From Fictibacillus barbaricus (GTDB taxonomy: Bacteria; Bacillota; Bacilli; Bacillales; Fictibacillaceae): a DNA stretch of 64,000 nt. The DNA lies in the NCBI RefSeq assembly GCF_014635025.1, contig NZ_BMCE01000002.1:1632399-1696398 (forward strand). The letters are read 5' to 3'. Below are positions 63,392 through 64,000 of this stretch, piece by piece. The notes under the pieces were generated by a model. It had not been told where the DNA came from. It worked only from the letters and a program-made list of their open reading frames with translations, and ran no database searches. Position numbers and translations under genes: made by a program. How positions within the stretch are numbered: position 1 is the first letter of the stretch; the number at the start of each line of letters is the position of its first letter.

Positions 63392-63495
63392 ATGGACGAT
63401 GTCGTCCTTTTTTGCAATCTCTTCCTCTACAAGCATCTCAGAGATGTGTATCCGTCGAGACATGTCGTCGTGATTTCACTGAAGCTTACGCTCCA
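63392..63495. repeat. ~104-nt spacer insert flanked by 28-bp direct repeats of the tRNA-fMet 5' end
   Basis: Positions 63364-63391 recur at 63496-63523 with one mismatch. The insert contains TCTCTTCCTCTACAAG and TCCGTCGAGACA at the offsets seen in the insert at 63054-63154, so the two are homologous although they sit at different tRNA genes. Confidence 0.75.
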
Positions 63496-63543
63496 TGCTC
63501 CACCCCGCGATGATATAAAGTATGATATAAAAGTATAAATAAA

Positions 63544-63619
63544 TGGTGGAGGATGACGGGATCGAACCGCCGACCCCCTGCTTGTAAGGCAGGTGCTCTC
63601 CCAGCTGAGCTAATCCTCC
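63544..63619 (-). tRNA. tRNA-Val (TAC)
   Basis: Starts GGAGGATTAGCTC, anticodon loop CTTACAA (TAC), encoded CCA. Confidence 0.95.
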
Positions 63620-63653
63620 ATTAAAAAATATTAAGTTGGTTATGTATAAAAAG

Positions 63654-63728
63654 TGGTGACCCGTACGGGATTCGAACCCGTGTTACCGCCGTGAAAGGGC
63701 GGTGTCTTAACCGCTTGACCAACGGGCC
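63654..63728 (-). tRNA. tRNA-Glu (TTC)
   Basis: Starts GGCCCGTTGGTC, anticodon loop CTTTCAC (TTC), encoded CCA. Confidence 0.95.
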
Positions 63729-63754
63729 AGTGTTTGAGTATGAGAGTATGTATC

Positions 63755-63846
63755 TGGCGGAGAGCAAGGGATTCGAACCCTTGATACGGGGTTGACCGTA
63801 TACACGATTTCCAATCGTGCTCCTTCGACCTCTCGGACAGCTCTCC
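63755..63846 (-). tRNA. tRNA-Ser (GGA)
   Basis: 92 nt with long variable arm, starts GGAGAGCTGTCC, anticodon loop TTGGAAA (GGA), encoded CCA. Confidence 0.95.
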
Positions 63847-63850
63847 AATA

Positions 63851-63925
63851 TGGCTCCACAGGTAGGACTCGAACCTACGACCGATCGGTTAACAGCCGAT
63901 AGCTCTACCACTGAGCTACTGTGGA
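63851..63925 (-). tRNA. tRNA-Asn (GTT)
   Basis: Starts TCCACAGTAGCTC, anticodon loop CTGTTAA (GTT), encoded CCA. First tRNA after 5S. Confidence 0.95.
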
Positions 63926-63933
63926 ATATGTAT

Positions 63934-64000
<67 letters not shown>

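Overview
The window looks like chromosomal DNA of an endospore-forming, low-GC Bacillaceae bacterium. It carries spoVR, prkA and yhbH, a BclA-like collagen protein, LysM-GH18 and Amidase_6 proteins, B. subtilis-like gene neighbours, and an rRNA operon whose 15 trailing tRNAs follow the order of the B. subtilis trnD cluster. Fictibacillus is my best guess at genus, but it is only a guess.

Layout. 0-2 kb: the 5' part of a BmrC-type ABC exporter behind a leader with two small ORFs and an intrinsic terminator. 2.4-5.2 kb: a ribE-ribBA-ribH operon under an FMN riboswitch, lacking ribD. 5.2-9.7 kb: a K+ transporter subunit, two membrane proteins, a decayed bactofilin fragment, a perfect 12 x 20-bp tandem array, and an SMR exporter under a guanidine-I riboswitch. 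9.7-16 kb: DUF1232 protein, MFS/HxlR divergent pair, FAD amine oxidase, DinB protein, LysM-GH18 protein. 16.2-18.6 kb: a second riboflavin cluster (ribA-ribD-HAD phosphatase) that supplies the missing ribD. 18.7-25.3 kb: RsbR-like STAS protein, PadR-ChrA, amino-acid permease, EamA/LysR pair.

25.3-37.8 kb is the most unusual part. The intact spoVR gene (36357-37766) is followed downstream by four additional, progressively shorter and more decayed copies of its own 3' end plus terminator, near 34.2-34.9, 30.35-30.47, 27.96-28.07 and 25.37-25.47 kb. The blocks between them hold unrelated cargo: a BclA-like protein; an organoarsenical-resistance cluster (ArsR, ArsP, Cys-rich peptides, ArsN1); DedA with CorA under an M-box riboswitch; and a GH1 phospho-glucosidase with an RpiR regulator. 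No integrase or transposase is visible. I read this as serial accretion next to spoVR.

37.8-43.4 kb: MFS exporter, beta-propeller protein, and a second ars locus (arsC <> arsR-arsB-arsI), so the two ars loci together cover arsenate, arsenite and organoarsenicals. 43.4-61.9 kb: mainly core genes (pgcA, yhcX-VOC-yhcW, a ComEC-like MBL protein, yhbH, signal peptidase, prkA, pbpD, yufK, trmL, yhbB, ogt, queG). 62-64 kb: 15 tRNA genes and the 3' end of 5S rRNA, transcribed leftward. Two of the tRNA spacers hold related ~100-nt inserts flanked by direct repeats of the neighbouring tRNA 5' ends. Three intergenic arrays (2.3, 56.5 and 61.5 kb) belong to one family of degenerate 21-bp tandem repeats.

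All calls rest on reading the sequence and recalled family knowledge; no database search was run.
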